Of a DNA stretch of 64,000 nucleotides, positions 44,938 to 54,780 are shown in pieces (position 1 is the first letter of the stretch; each line of letters begins with the position of its first letter). The stretch spans positions 40,543,488 to 40,607,487 of the forward strand of contig CM073897.1 in NCBI GenBank assembly GCA_037176705.1, written 5' to 3'. A program made the position numbers and the translations under genes. Source of the DNA: Molossus alvarezi (taxonomy: Eukaryota; Chordata; Mammalia; Chiroptera; Molossidae). The notes under the pieces are model-generated. The model saw only the letters and a program-made list of their open reading frames with translations, had not been told where the DNA came from and did no database searches.

Positions 44938-45110
44938 ACTTTAGTGTTTAGAAAAATAGCTCTGATGTCAGACTGCCTGGGTTTTAATCCTACTCTACCT
45001 CTGCTACATTTCTTGACCTTTGGCAAGTTTCTTAGTCTCCCGGAGATTTAGTTTCTTCATCAAAAGTGGGGTTGAAGGTAATAATGCCATAGTGATATGG
45101 TGCTGATTCC
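44938..45110 (+). repeat. MIR SINE
   Basis: 'gtcagactgcctgggtttta', 'cttgacctttggcaagtttc', 'cggagatttagtttcttcat' and 'caaaagtggggttgaaggta' form a good sense MIR. Confidence 0.8.
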
Positions 45111-45215
45111 ATGATAAAAATGTTCTTAACATACTGACACCCCAGCTTTAACTGAAACAAAATTTCTTTTACTTCTTTCTGTTTCTTTTCTGTCTCATAA
45201 ATGATCCTTAACTTT

Positions 45216-45290
45216 ATTATCTATATCTATATCTATATCATCTATCTATATCTATATAATATATATGTAATACACACACACACACACAAA
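45216..45290. repeat. (ATCTAT)n / (CA)n low complexity
   Basis: Compound hexanucleotide repeat at 45220-45262 followed by a (CA)n at 45271-45287. Confidence 0.85.
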
Positions 45291-45465
45291 ATCCTGGGGA
45301 ACCTGCATAAAATTTAGATACCTGGGTCCTTCCTCACAGGTACCTGTACCCTCCAGGTTTGATGTGGACCTAAAGAATTTGCATTTTTTTTTACAAACAG
45401 TCCCAGGTGACTTTGATGTAGGTGATCCACCATCACATTTGGAGAAGTCTAGCCTTGGGGCGCTT
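45288..45465. mobile_element. MER5-type hAT element
   Basis: 'aaatcctggggaacctgcat' start, 'gacctaaagaatttgcattt' middle, and 'cccaggtgactttgatgtag' then 'ggagaagtctagcc' end match the MER5 layout of noncoding hAT elements. Confidence 0.55.
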
Positions 45466-45967
45466 GCGTGCATATTTCCTTTTGCAATGCGAGCATCACT
45501 TCCAATTTCTGTCCCCATGTCCTGGTCAGAAGCCAACACTGCGTGTGTCCATAATGCCCTGAACTACCCACAGGATGGCAGGGAATCTTCCAATTATCTA
45601 GTCAAATTCACACTCCAACCCTGCCCTGCACCCTCACTACATCGTTAAATCTCTAAAAACTAGAGGCAATCAAGCCTTTTCCACTAAACCACAAATCTCT
45701 CTGACTCCTTGGAAGGTGCTTTGAAATGACAAAGGGAACCTCAGAAGCTACAGTCTCGGCATAACTATTAGTGGGAAGACCGCTGCACCATTTCCTGGAA
45801 GCTAAATGCCCATGAAGTTTTCTTCTTTACAAGAAAAAAGGAAAGTAGCCAAAGAAGAAGAAAAGTGAAGGTCCCACTAAAATCATGCAGATGGAAAGCT
45901 GGAGCATGGTACTCACATGCCAGAAATGCCCCCTGGAAAGCCTACGTAAATGGCAGTTTGGGCTTAA
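45466..45967. other. unassigned sequence
   Basis: Nothing recognised. Confidence 0.35.
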
Positions 45968-45970
45968 GGA

Positions 45971-46050
<80 letters not shown>

Positions 46051-46052
46051 AA
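45968..46052 (+). repeat. (GAAA)n microsatellite
   Basis: About 21 GAAA units without interruption. The Lys/Glu/Arg frames here are repeat artefacts. Confidence 0.98.
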
Positions 46053-46379
46053 ATACTGAGCTACTCTAGCTACGTGACTTTTGGAAGGACATAAATAATG
46101 AAAATAGCCCCAGCGTATCCAGTGCTCCGTGCCAAGCAGCATGGCACGTGTCTGTGTTGTCAAAGCTTTTGTACATACAGTTAGACAGACGAGGTGATGG
46201 AGGGACCTCAGCCTCTCTTCTTCCCCAGCTTTATAAAAACAACACACTAGTTGTCACCTCAGCTTCTTTGTCCCACCCTTTCTAGCCAGAAAGGGCCCCA
46301 GGGTGCCAACTATAGTGGTGCCAACTGAAGGAATATGTCAACCTGACTGAAAGAGACAAGTAAAGAGGAAAAACTGACC

Positions 46380-46580
46380 TACATAATAACCCCACCACCA
46401 TCACCGAAGTGGAGGAAAAGGGGCCGTGAAAAGGAGAACAAAGCTCAAGCACGGTGAGTAGAGGCCTCGGGCCTTTGGTTTGTTGCTGTGGCCATGGCCG
46501 TGGCGTGGCCGTGGCTGTGGCCGTGGCCGGGCACAGTCTGCGCGCAGCTAAGAGCGAACCCAGCAGTCCCGCCTGTCGCC
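46380..46580. other. small CpG cluster with donor-like site
   Basis: About 14 CpGs in 200 bp in an otherwise CpG-poor window, including a GTGGCC/GTGGCT hexamer array at about 46491-46528. A strong 5' splice-site consensus (cacg|gtgagtag) has its exon edge at 46453. This could be a minor alternative first exon or lncRNA promoter, or simply repeat-derived GC-rich DNA. No open frame of known family is attached. Confidence 0.25.
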
Positions 46581-47186
46581 AGCTCCAGGCTTCAGCTGCC
46601 TCGCAGACTAACAGTGTGGCCTTTGGAGTTACTTCAATTTTGTTCCCGCCTCTCCTGCCTTGTCTTCTCTATGCATGGGACCGGTGGTGTCATCACTAAG
46701 TTTGGAAGACACCAAGAGGGAATTATGTTAATGTATGCAAAGCACTCTGAACAGCCCGGCAGGAAGTGCCCACTGGTGAAATCTGTGCTCATCTTCACGT
46801 GGTCTCCTTCGGCAGGCGGCGAGCTCCACGGGGCCAGGCCACGTGCAATTGATCTCTGGGCCTTCGTTTCCAGAACAGGACGTGGTTCTAAGTCCAATTA
46901 GCCGGTCAGATGAACAGGCTCTATATTTCATCCTTTCTCCCCAAACCCATGGTGCGCAAAACCATCATGGGAATAGTTCTGAACAGTCTGGGTGTGCCAG
47001 GGGAGCGAGGTGGATGAACATCTCCTTTCGGTAATTACAGAGGAAGGTTGGTTGGTTGGTTTTTAGTTTGGCCCACCCAGAGCCATAGCGAAGTCCAAAG
47101 AAAGAAATGTCATTGAAGAGTGATGTGAGGAGTACCTAGAAGGAGGTAAGACAGGGAAGAATGTTAGGATAAAAAAAGTATTTATT
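46581..47186. other. unassigned sequence
   Basis: Moderately GC-rich with overlapping frames at 46488-46931, none recognisable. Confidence 0.3.
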
Positions 47187-47201
47187 AAAAGTCACTGTTG
47201 T

Positions 47202-47361
47202 GCCCTGGCCAGTTTGGTTCAGCAGTTAGAGTGTTGGCCCATGGACCAAAAGGTTGTGGGTTCAAGTCTGGTCAAGGGCAGGTACCTCGGTTGCATTTCA
47301 GTCCCCAGCCCTCGTCAGGGTCGTGGGGGACGCAACTAATCTATGCATCTTTTGGAATCAA

Positions 47362-47392
<31 letters not shown>

Positions 47393-47493
47393 TGCTCTCG
47401 CTCTCTCTCTCTCTTTCTCTTTCTCCTCTTCCCTCCTTCCCACTCTGTCTGAAGATAAATGGAAAAATATCCTCAGGCGAAGATAAAAAAAAA
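47202..47493 (+). mobile_element. VES SINE (long-head subfamily) with expanded CT tract
   Basis: Head 'gccctggccagtttggttca', B box 'gggttcaagtctgg' (eroded), a long CT tract (47364-47439) and tail 'tggaaaaatatcctcaggcg'. Target duplication aaaagtcactgttgt (47187-47201) and aaaagtcaccgttgt (47494-47508), one mismatch. Confidence 0.95.
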
Positions 47494-47609
47494 AAAAGTC
47501 ACCGTTGTCTGCTCTGATACAGACATTTTCTTCTTTAATATAGGGATTATTTGGAATCCCTCTTTAAAAGTTTGCTTCACTTGAAGTAGTTTATTTACTA
47601 TGTTTTGAG

Positions 47610-47796
47610 TAATGAATGTATTCATGTGTGTATGTGTGTGTGATTTCAAGGAAACCCATGGTCACATGCATACACACACACACACACACGCACGCATGCA
47701 GCTTGAGAGGAAAGGAGCAACCTTCATTTTAACATTTTTAGATAGTAGAGGTGCTCTGTATAGTAGCTACCTAAATGGCTACCTGCTGAGTATGTC
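47610..47796 (+). repeat. paralogous segment, copy A
   Basis: Shares collinear blocks with 48743-48936: 'gtaatgaatg', a TG then CA dinucleotide tract, 'cttgagaggaaagga', 'aaatggctacctgctgagta'. The copies are about 1.13 kb apart in direct orientation and considerably diverged. Confidence 0.8.
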
Positions 47797-48742
47797 TATT
47801 CTTGCAAAGAACAGAATAAGTATTTAATCTGAGTGTATTACAATTTACATTCTGTCACTGACCCAGAAGCAAGCCCCTTTTCAACTCTCTAAAGTTCTGT
47901 TTCTTTCCTATTTCTAGTAAGAGGACTAAACAACTGTATATTTGTTTCTCAAAGGGTTCTTATGAATGAATGAATGAATGAATGAATGAATGAATGAATT
48001 TAAATTTTCCAGTCCAAGAAATTCACTCCATTCAAATTTCTGAAGCATCCTGGGCCAGAGGATTGCTTAATGGACTGTGGTTTCTGAAGTCAGAGAAGAG
48101 GGTGGTTTGTTTCAATTTTACAACAAGCAGGACTTAAAACCAGATAATGGATTTAAGGAAACAGTTAAATCCCACCATTTAATCCTATAACATGATCTGC
48201 AATTGCAGACTTTAGACAGAAAACTCTTCGACCATCCTTTCCTGGCAAAAATTTGCTAAGGAAAATCTATAATGAGGTCTGATTATTGGAAGGTTAACAT
48301 TTTTTCTCCAGCATATATTTTAAATATAATGAAGGCTTGAAGCCACTTTGACAATAGTTCTGATTTGACCCAACTGATTAAAAGGGTCAATGGGAGTTCA
48401 TTTTTTTTTTCTCTATTTCAGGAAAAATTTAAGAAAAATAAGCCCTTTGAGGCAGTATTAGGATGTCTTTGTGATTAGGAGACTCTCCACTCACCAACAG
48501 CGAGCAAGAGTTCTGTAGGGAGAGAACCCATGCTGCCAAACCTCAGAGCTTAATTACAATTCCTCCTTGATACTAAAATACACTTCTCGATGTGCACTGT
48601 GACCCAAGGTCTTCCTGCTACCTCTTTAACTGACACCCACAAAATGTAATCATATGGTGTGCTGTCCTTTTATGGGAATGAAAATGTAGCTAAAAAGTCT
48701 ACGTAGGATCTGAAAAGATGCCACTCTTGAATTTTGTTTGGG
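47797..48742. other. unassigned, with (TGAA)n
   Basis: A (TGAA)n run of about nine units lies at 47962-47999. The rest is unassigned single-copy-looking sequence between the two paralogous segments. Confidence 0.4.
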
Positions 48743-48794
48743 GTAATGAATGCACTAGTGTGTGAGAGTGCAAAAAACCCATGTGCCTGCATGT

Positions 48795-48829
<35 letters not shown>

Positions 48830-48936
48830 CACACACACCTTGAGAGGAAAGGAATAACCTGCATTTCAGTCTGTTTAGGTATCAATCGAGGTTACTTTGG
48901 AATAATATAACCTAATGGCTGCCTGCTCAGTATTTC
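48743..48936 (+). repeat. paralogous segment, copy B, with (CA)n
   Basis: Counterpart of 47610-47796: 'ggtaatgaatgcactagtgt', a (CA)n of about 22 units at 48795-48838, 'cttgagaggaaaggaataac', and 'taatggctgcctgctcagta'. Homology fades on both sides. Confidence 0.8.
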
Positions 48937-49025
48937 TGGTCATCTGAGGTCAGGTGGAAAGCCTTTCTGCTGTTTATTTTATTTAAATTATATTTGTGGA
49001 AGAAGGATTTGAATGATTATATCAA

Positions 49026-49697
49026 GAGACGGGCTGGTCCCACACCCAAGCGTGGTGGATAAAAATCAGGAGGCTCCCGCGGCTGGGAAGGTCCTTCCTG
49101 AGGACTGAGGGGTCCCCGTCCCACACCAGGTGCCCCGTTCAGGGTTCCAGTGCCAGGAAGAGAATCCCCATAACTTCTGGCTGGAAAAACCAGCGGGAAC
49201 TGAGGCTCAGGGAGGCTGAGGCGGCGGGAGCCCCAGGCAGCTCCCTAAAGGGCCCGCGCACGGACTTATCGGACTCTCTCCCTCTAAGCTCGGAGGGGAG
49301 GCAGCTCAAGGGGCACCAGAGACACACAGGGAAGAACTGAGCTGTTTGGCACTGGAGCGAGGGCTGGAGAGGGGCCTTCATCGGGGACAAACGTGCTGTA
49401 AGAGGCCTTTGTTCCTTTGGTGAGCCCTTCCCGGGGGCACAGACAGAAGCCATATCTGGGACTCCAGCAACCTGGCTGGCACTGGTAGCCCCGCCCTGCT
49501 GACTCCCTGAGGCCCCGCCCCGCCCCGCCCCACACAACTTTCAAGCTGTTGTCACTTGCTTAACTATAGGATTGGCCGGTCTTGGATCCTGCTTCAGGTT
49601 TTTCCTAAATTCTTTCAAATGAGCAGCACCGGGTCTCAGCGAGCCCCATACCGCTCATTAAGTAATACACAGAAACAAACACAGGGAGGCAGCCAAA
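49026..49697 (+). promoter_or_regulatory. HAL1 5' UTR / internal promoter region
   Basis: The densest CpG stretch of the window, with a tandem GC box at 49512-49530. Position directly upstream of ORF1 and composition fit an L1-type internal promoter. An out-of-frame ATG at 49620 opens a 58-codon frame that overlaps the ORF1 start, as an upstream ORF could. Confidence 0.6.
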
Positions 49698-50639
49698 ATG
49701 AGGATACAAAGAAACAGGTCCCAAATGAAAGAACAGAACAAAACCCCAATAAAAGAACTAAGCGAAAGGGAGATAAGCAACCTAACAGATACTGAGTTCA
49801 AAATACTGCTTATAAGGATGCTCAATGAACTTGGTGAGAACCTCAGTGAACTTAGGGAGGGCATCAAGAGCATAAAAAAGTACCAGTTAGAAATCATGGA
49901 TACACAGTTAGAATTAAAGGAGGCATTAACTGAAATAAAGAATAATTTACACAGCTTCAATAATAGAGTATGTAGATCCAAGGAGCAAACCATCGATTTG
50001 GAATATAAGGAAGCAAAAAATCCCCAATCAGAAGAGCAAAAAGAAAAAAGAATCCAAAAAAATGAGGATAGAGTAAGGAGCCTCTGGGATAACTTCAAGC
50101 GTGCCAACATTCGCATCTTGGGGGTGCCCGAAGGAGAAGAGAGAGAACAAGAAATCGAAAACCTGTTTGAAACAATAATGGCAGAAAACTTTCCTAACTT
50201 GGTGAAGGAAACAGACATACAAGTCCAGGAAGCACAGAGAGTCCCAAACAAGATGAACCCCAAGAGGCACACACCAAGACACATCATCATCAAAATGCAA
50301 AAGGTTCAAGACAAAGAGAGAATATTAAAAGCAGCAAGAGAAAGGCAGATAGTTACCTACAAGGGAGTACCCATTAGGCTGTCAGCTGATTTCTCAAAAG
50401 AAACTTTGCAGGCCAGAAGGGAGTGGCAAGAAATATTCAGAGTGATGAAAACCAAGAACCTACAACCAAAATTACTCTATCCTGCAAAGCTGTCATTTAG
50501 AATCGATGGACATACAAAAACTTTCCCAGACAAGAAAAAGTTAAAGGAGTTCATCACCACCAAACCATTATTATATGAAATGATGAAGGGTCTTTTTGAA
50601 GAAAAAGATAAAATGTATGAACAAACAAAATGGCAATGA
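49698..50639 (+). CDS. L1/HAL1 ORF1p, intact frame
   Basis: This frame encodes a 313-residue LINE-1 ORF1 protein, slightly shorter than the 338 residues of human ORF1p. A basic N-terminus (about 1-35) is followed by a predicted coiled coil for trimerisation (about 36-115). The RRM comes next, from 'EDRVRSLWDNFKRANIRILG' at about 123-142 to about residue 190. The C-terminal domain (about 193-300) carries 'PRHIIIKM', 'RLSADFSKETLQARREW' (the conserved arginine-rich RNA-binding strand) and 'FPDKKKLKEFITTKP'. The start at 49698 is chosen because 'MRIQRNRSQMKEQ' matches the usual start of laurasiatherian ORF1p, and no in-frame upstream ATG fits better. ORF1p coats L1 RNA in cytoplasmic RNPs and acts as a nucleic-acid chaperone. 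No frameshift or premature stop is present, pointing to a relatively recent insertion. It is a transposon gene, not a host gene. Confidence 0.92.
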   Translation: MRIQRNRSQMKEQNKTPIKELSEREISNLTDTEFKILLIRMLNELGENLSELREGIKSIKKYQLEIMDTQLELKEALTEIKNNLHSFNNRVCRSKEQTIDLEYKEAKNPQSEEQKEKRIQKNEDRVRSLWDNFKRANIRILGVPEGEEREQEIENLFETIMAENFPNLVKETDIQVQEAQRVPNKMNPKRHTPRHIIIKMQKVQDKERILKAARERQIVTYKGVPIRLSADFSKETLQARREWQEIFRVMKTKNLQPKLLYPAKLSFRIDGHTKTFPDKKKLKEFITTKPLLYEMMKGLFEEKDKMYEQTKWQ

Positions 50640-51012
50640 ATGCATATCTATCAACAATGGAATCTACAAACAAAATGAACAGGAAGAACAGAAACATTCT
50701 CATAGATACAGAGAACATTTTGGTGGTTGCCAGTTGGGAAGGGGATTGGGGGAATGGGTGAAAAAGGTGAAGGGATTAAGAAGCACAAATTCATTGCTAG
50801 ACTGACAAACCTCAAAGGGAAAGGGGTTGGGAGGGTGGGAAGAAATAAACCAAAGAACTTATATACATAACCAATGGACACAGACAATAATGTGGGAAAA
50901 GGTGGGAGGGGGGCGGGAGGGGGGAGGAGGGGGTCAATGGGGGAAAAATGTGGAACATCTGTAATACATTTTACATCCAACAATAAAGATTTGGGAAAAA
51001 AAAAAAAAAAAA

Positions 51013-51063
51013 CATATTTAAAAACAAATAAATGAAACATTGGGACAAAAAAAAAAAAAAAAA
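51013..51063 (+). other. possible 34-bp 3' transduction with second poly(A)
   Basis: After the HAL1 poly(A), 34 bp of unrelated AT-rich DNA (51013-51046) contain AATAAA at 51027-51032, 14 bases before a second run of 17 A (51047-51063). This spacing is what read-through to a downstream polyadenylation site would leave. Confidence 0.45.
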
Positions 51064-51074
51064 GAGTAGTTGAG

Positions 51075-51319
51075 CCCTGGCCAGTTTGGCTCAGCAGTTA
51101 GAGCGTCAGCCGTCGGACCAGAGACTCCCAGGTTTGGTTCCCGTACCTCGGTTGCTGTTTGTCCCCGGCCCCGGTTGGGGTCATGTGGGTGGCAACTACT
51201 CAATATGTGTCTCTCTCACATCAATGTTTCTTTCTCTCTCTTTCCCCCTCTCCTCCTCCCACTATATCTGAAGATAAATGCAAAAAAAAAAAAAAATGTC
51301 CTCAGGTGAGAATATAAAA
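51075..51319 (+). mobile_element. VES SINE (long-head subfamily)
   Basis: Inserted at the second poly(A) of the HAL1. Exact 14-bp target duplication aaagagtagttgag at 51061-51074 and 51320-51333. Head 'ccctggccagtttggctcag'. The segment between the B box and 'gtacctcggttgc' is shortened relative to other copies. Confidence 0.96.
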
Positions 51320-51439
51320 AAAGAGTAGTTGAGAAAGTGTTCTATCTCTGAGCATTTTGATGAGGGTTAGCCTCAGATAAAAATTCACACACACAAGTAA
51401 AACTAGCAACTTCGATTAGGTTTTGAACAGCTGGCCCGA

Positions 51440-51610
51440 AGCCAGGGAACCTTGGACTGAGCCATCATCCTGCCCCTTGCAGCTCTATGATCTCAGCTGG
51501 TAGACCCTAAGCCTACCTGAGGCTTCAGTTTTCTCATCTGTGAAGTGAGGTTAGTGCCAATAGCTTAGATATCCAGTATATGAAAGATGGTAGGTGTTAT
51601 TATTATTACT
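51440..51610 (+). repeat. MIR SINE
   Basis: 'cctgaggcttcagttttctc', 'atctgtgaagtgaggttagt' and a TTATTATTATT end follow sense MIR. Confidence 0.65.
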
Positions 51611-51922
51611 ATTTGATTCGTGCTTGGCTTTGTCTCTATTTCCAACCCCATCTACTCTATCAAGTATTCTATTCCTGCCCACAAATATGAGCAGATATGC
51701 CTCAGTTTATAAATATGCTATTTAAGTGAAGCCCATTGACAAATCAGCTGCCTGAACATGGAGATGATTTTCCCCCCGTGTTAATAATAGCCAACTCATT
51801 TTAAACACTTGTTCTTTGCCAGACCTGTGTATCATGTTATTACTCTCTGTAGAAGTTTCACAGATGTTTCCAAAAGGAACAACCAAGACTCAGCAACGCT
51901 ATTTTCCAAGGTCTCACAAGGG
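51611..51922. other. unassigned sequence
   Basis: Nothing recognised. Confidence 0.35.
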
Positions 51923-51924
51923 TA

Positions 51925-52101
51925 CAGGCATGCCTCGTGTTATTGCGCTTTGCTTTATTGCACCCCAAAGGTATTTTTGTTTTGTTTTGTTTTTTGTTTT
52001 CTTATAAATTGAAAGCAAGACATTTCACCAGGAAAAATATTAAGGTTGATTTTTGTGTGGTAGTCTGCAGCTGAATCCACAGTATCTCTAAGGTATATCT
52101 G
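51925..52101. mobile_element. Tigger1-type miniature element
   Basis: The left terminus CAGGCATGCCTCGTGTTATT and the right terminus (reverse complement CAGATATACCTTAGAGATAC) match Tigger1 inverted repeats. TA dinucleotides flank both ends (51923-51924 and 52102-52103), as expected for a Tc1/mariner element. The 177-bp length means nearly the whole transposase is deleted. A (TTTTG)n patch lies inside. Confidence 0.8.
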
Positions 52102-52204
52102 TAGTTTATGGCAGCACCAAATTGATTACTATAATAAGTTTGAAAGTTAGTATTATTAGTCCTCCAAGTTTTTTTTTTCATCATTCAAAAATATGTTCTT
52201 TGTT

Positions 52205-52640
52205 CTTTTAGAATTTTTATTTTTTTAATTGTATCTTTACTGTTGAAAGTATTACAGATGTCCTCCCTGTCCCCCTATTGACTCCCTCCACCTCACTTCT
52301 ACCCCCACCCCCAGCCTTCACCACATTATTGTCTGTGTCCATGGGTTATACATATATGCATATAAGTCATTTGGTTAATGCCTTCCCACCCTACCCCTTC
52401 CTTCTGAGATTTGTCATTCTGTCCCATGCTTCCATGTCTCTGGATCTATTTTGTTCATCAATTTATTTGGTTGATTAAATTATAAGTGAGATCATGTGAT
52501 ACTTGTCATTCTCTGACTGGTTTATTTTGCTTAGCATAATACTCTCCAGGTTCTTCCATGCTGTCTCACAGGGTAACAGATTCTTCTTTTTTATAGCTGT
52601 ATAGTATGCCATTGTGTAAATGTACCACTGCTTTTTTATA
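52205..52640 (-). mobile_element. bat-type L1 3' end
   Basis: Antisense 3' UTR ('attacagatgtcctccctgt', 'attgtctgtgtccatgggtt', 'tctgagatttgtcattctgt') followed by the ORF2 C-terminus ('gatcatgtgatacttgtcat' ... 'ttttttatagctgtatagta'). 5'-truncated. Confidence 0.85.
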
Positions 52641-53330
52641 TACATTTTAGACTCCATTATTGATTTCGATGAGGGTGCCTGCTGGGATTTTGATTGAAAT
52701 TACTTAAATAGAGAAATGAAGACACAGATATAGGTATATATAAAATGAGCAATAATTGGCATTATCATAAAAATATATCATAAAAATAATCTCAATATAA
52801 TTTATAAACATTATATTTGTGAAATATTTGGTTGTTTTAAAATTTATCTGAATAGAACATTATAGTTTTTATGTAAAGTTCTTAATTATACTACTAAATT
52901 GATTTCTAAGTAGTTTTTGTTTGATAATGCTATTATAAATGATAACTATTTTCAATTTTGCCCTCCATTTGCTTATAGGTTTACAATTTATTTTTTGTAA
53001 ATTAACCTGGTACCTATGATGTTGATAAATTTACTTCTAGTAGGGATTTTTTAATCGATATCTTATCCATTTCTATTTACAGAGTTATATCTCCTGTGAA
53101 TATTTAAATTTTTCTCATTCCTTTGTTCTTAATTTACTGTACTGGCTTGAAAAATCAGTTTGATTTTAAATAGAAATGGTGATAAGAGATAGTATGTAAA
53201 GGACTTCATATTCCCATCGTTAAATATAATGTTATATGTAGATATGCCCATTATCAAGTTGAGAAATTTTCTTTCTAATTCTTGTTAGCAAATAATTTTT
53301 ATGATGAAGAAAGTTGAATTTAGACTCTTC
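52640..53330 (-). mobile_element. old L1M ORF2 fragment
   Basis: 'aaatataatgttatatgtag', 'cccattatcaagttgagaaa' and 'ttctaattcttgttagcaaa' are degraded antisense L1 ORF2 (reverse-transcriptase region). No frame survives. Confidence 0.6.
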
Positions 53331-53824
53331 TTTTACTGTCTACCGCCTCTCTTTCCTTCTGGGACTTAGTACTTAATATTGTCCCCACAAATCACTGACC
53401 CTCTGTTAACTTTATTTCAGTGATTTTTTTTGTACCTCAATATAGAAAAACTTTTTTGTGCCTCATTGTAGAAAATTACTATTGCTATGCCATTGTTTAC
53501 TTTCTTCATTATTAGATTGGCAGTTAGTTATATCTAATGATTTTTTAAATTTGTGATACTGGTTTTTTTGCATTTCTAGAAATTTTATTTTCATTCTTTT
53601 TAATATCTTTTCTTTCTTATCATGCAGTAGTTTTCCTCTACCTTCTCAAAGATATTTTTGTTTAATATACTTGTTTACCAATTCTATAATCTGGATTTTG
53701 TATGTTAATATTTTCCAAAGACCCTTTTTACCTCTGTTCACGATGGATATTGTTCTTTGGTTTTACACACACACACACACACACACACAAACATATATTC
53801 CATGTGAATGCATTTTTATATTAG
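53331..53824. other. unassigned AT-rich, possibly more L1M
   Basis: Probably continues the old antisense L1, but no landmark is certain. A (CA)n run sits at 53765-53789. Confidence 0.35.
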
Positions 53825-54094
53825 TGAGGAGATAGAGGCAGGTTAGGCAGAGAGGGACGGGACCATGGGAAGGGAAGACTGAGACACGTAGGAAGTTTGC
53901 AAGAACTTGGAGCTCAGCACACAGACAGGCAACTCAGTACACAGTATATTTGGAAGCTTATTCAGACTCTGCAGATCTCAAAATAAAACTAAGATTAACA
54001 TGGGAATTGTGCTTCTAAGGCCAGAAACTTCCAGCCCCCATTTATAGAAAAGCAAATTAGAAGCTCCTGGAAGGAACACTGGTCAATTACATAA

Positions 54095-54151
<57 letters not shown>

Positions 54152-54690
54152 CAGAAAGGCTGGCTTCAAGCAAGGCAGCAGGATTGCTGAATGAGTTTTT
54201 CTGGGAAACTGTAGAGTGTGTTTCTATTGCAGAAAGCCAGGTCACATTAGAAAGGATTATAGAAAAACCAAGGTTGGATTTGGGAGAAAAACCAAAAGCA
54301 AGCATAGGGTTGCTACAAGGGCATTTCCCCTCCTCCTCACTAATAGTCTGGAAGAAGTTGAAATGATCAAAAAGGGAAGCCACTAAGAGCCCTATAGATG
54401 ACCTAGGGCTGAGCCCAGTCAGGAGGGAAACACAAGCTTTAAAATGCATGGATGTTACCAAGGCAGAATTTCTTGAAAGGACCAATCAGAGGCTAGCAAG
54501 ACATATATCTAACCCTAGACAATGGAGCCTCACTGGCAACCCACTTGGGTCCCCTCCCCACTGCAGGGAGCCTGTTTATCTTTCAAATACATGTTTCTTC
54601 TGGGAACTCATTCTTCAATTTTGCAAGACATCAAACCTGGACTCAAACACTGTCGCTTGGTTTCACCTTGATGACTTAACCTCTGTATCA
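53825..54690 (+). mobile_element. putative LTR-like insertion
   Basis: The segment interrupts old L1 sequence and begins TG and ends CA. It has a CCAAT box ('aaggaccaatcagaggctag', 54477-54496), a C-rich 'gggtcccctccccactgcag' block, and a 'tctttcaaatacatgtttct' stretch like the R/U5 part of a class I LTR. A (CA)n of about 29 units (54094-54151) has grown inside. No TATA box, coding sequence or clear target duplication was found. Confidence 0.35.
54094..54151 (+). repeat. (CA)n microsatellite
   Basis: About 28 CA dinucleotides, with 'cat' and 'tac' interruptions near the left end. Confidence 0.96.
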
Positions 54691-54780
54691 TTATAGTGTA
54701 TTTTTCTTTATTGTTGATAACATTTCTCACTCAGAAGTCTACTTTTATTGATATTAAAGCAGCTACTTTAGCTTTCTTTT

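Larger units (their letters stand above)
49026..51012 (+). mobile_element. HAL1 (ORF1-only L1), apparently full length
   Basis: The element has three parts. A GC-rich 5' UTR of about 670 bp (49026-49697) keeps many CpGs and has a GC-box run of CCCCG units at 49512-49530. An intact ORF1 of 313 codons follows. Only 357 bp separate the ORF1 stop from the poly(A) run (50996-51012). That 3' segment is an L1 3' UTR, with a G-rich tract at 50902-50934 and AATAAA at 50982-50987. There is no trace of ORF2, which matches the HAL1 design known from mammals, with young families reported in vesper bats. It must borrow reverse transcriptase from an autonomous L1. The 5' edge is approximate because no target duplication is found. 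Confidence 0.85.

Noticed and set aside
45865..46247. Lys/Glu/Arg and Phe/Leu/Ser repeat proteins
   Set aside because: Translations of the (GAAA)n microsatellite on both strands.
46488..46901. 137-codon frame starting in the CpG cluster
   Set aside because: The N-terminus is the GTGGCC hexamer array translated, and the rest has no recognisable domain.
49658..50293. 211-codon open frame on the minus strand
   Set aside because: It is antisense to the intact HAL1 ORF1, whose codon composition leaves few stops on the other strand. A similar antisense frame appears at 28721-28945 where the same region is inverted.
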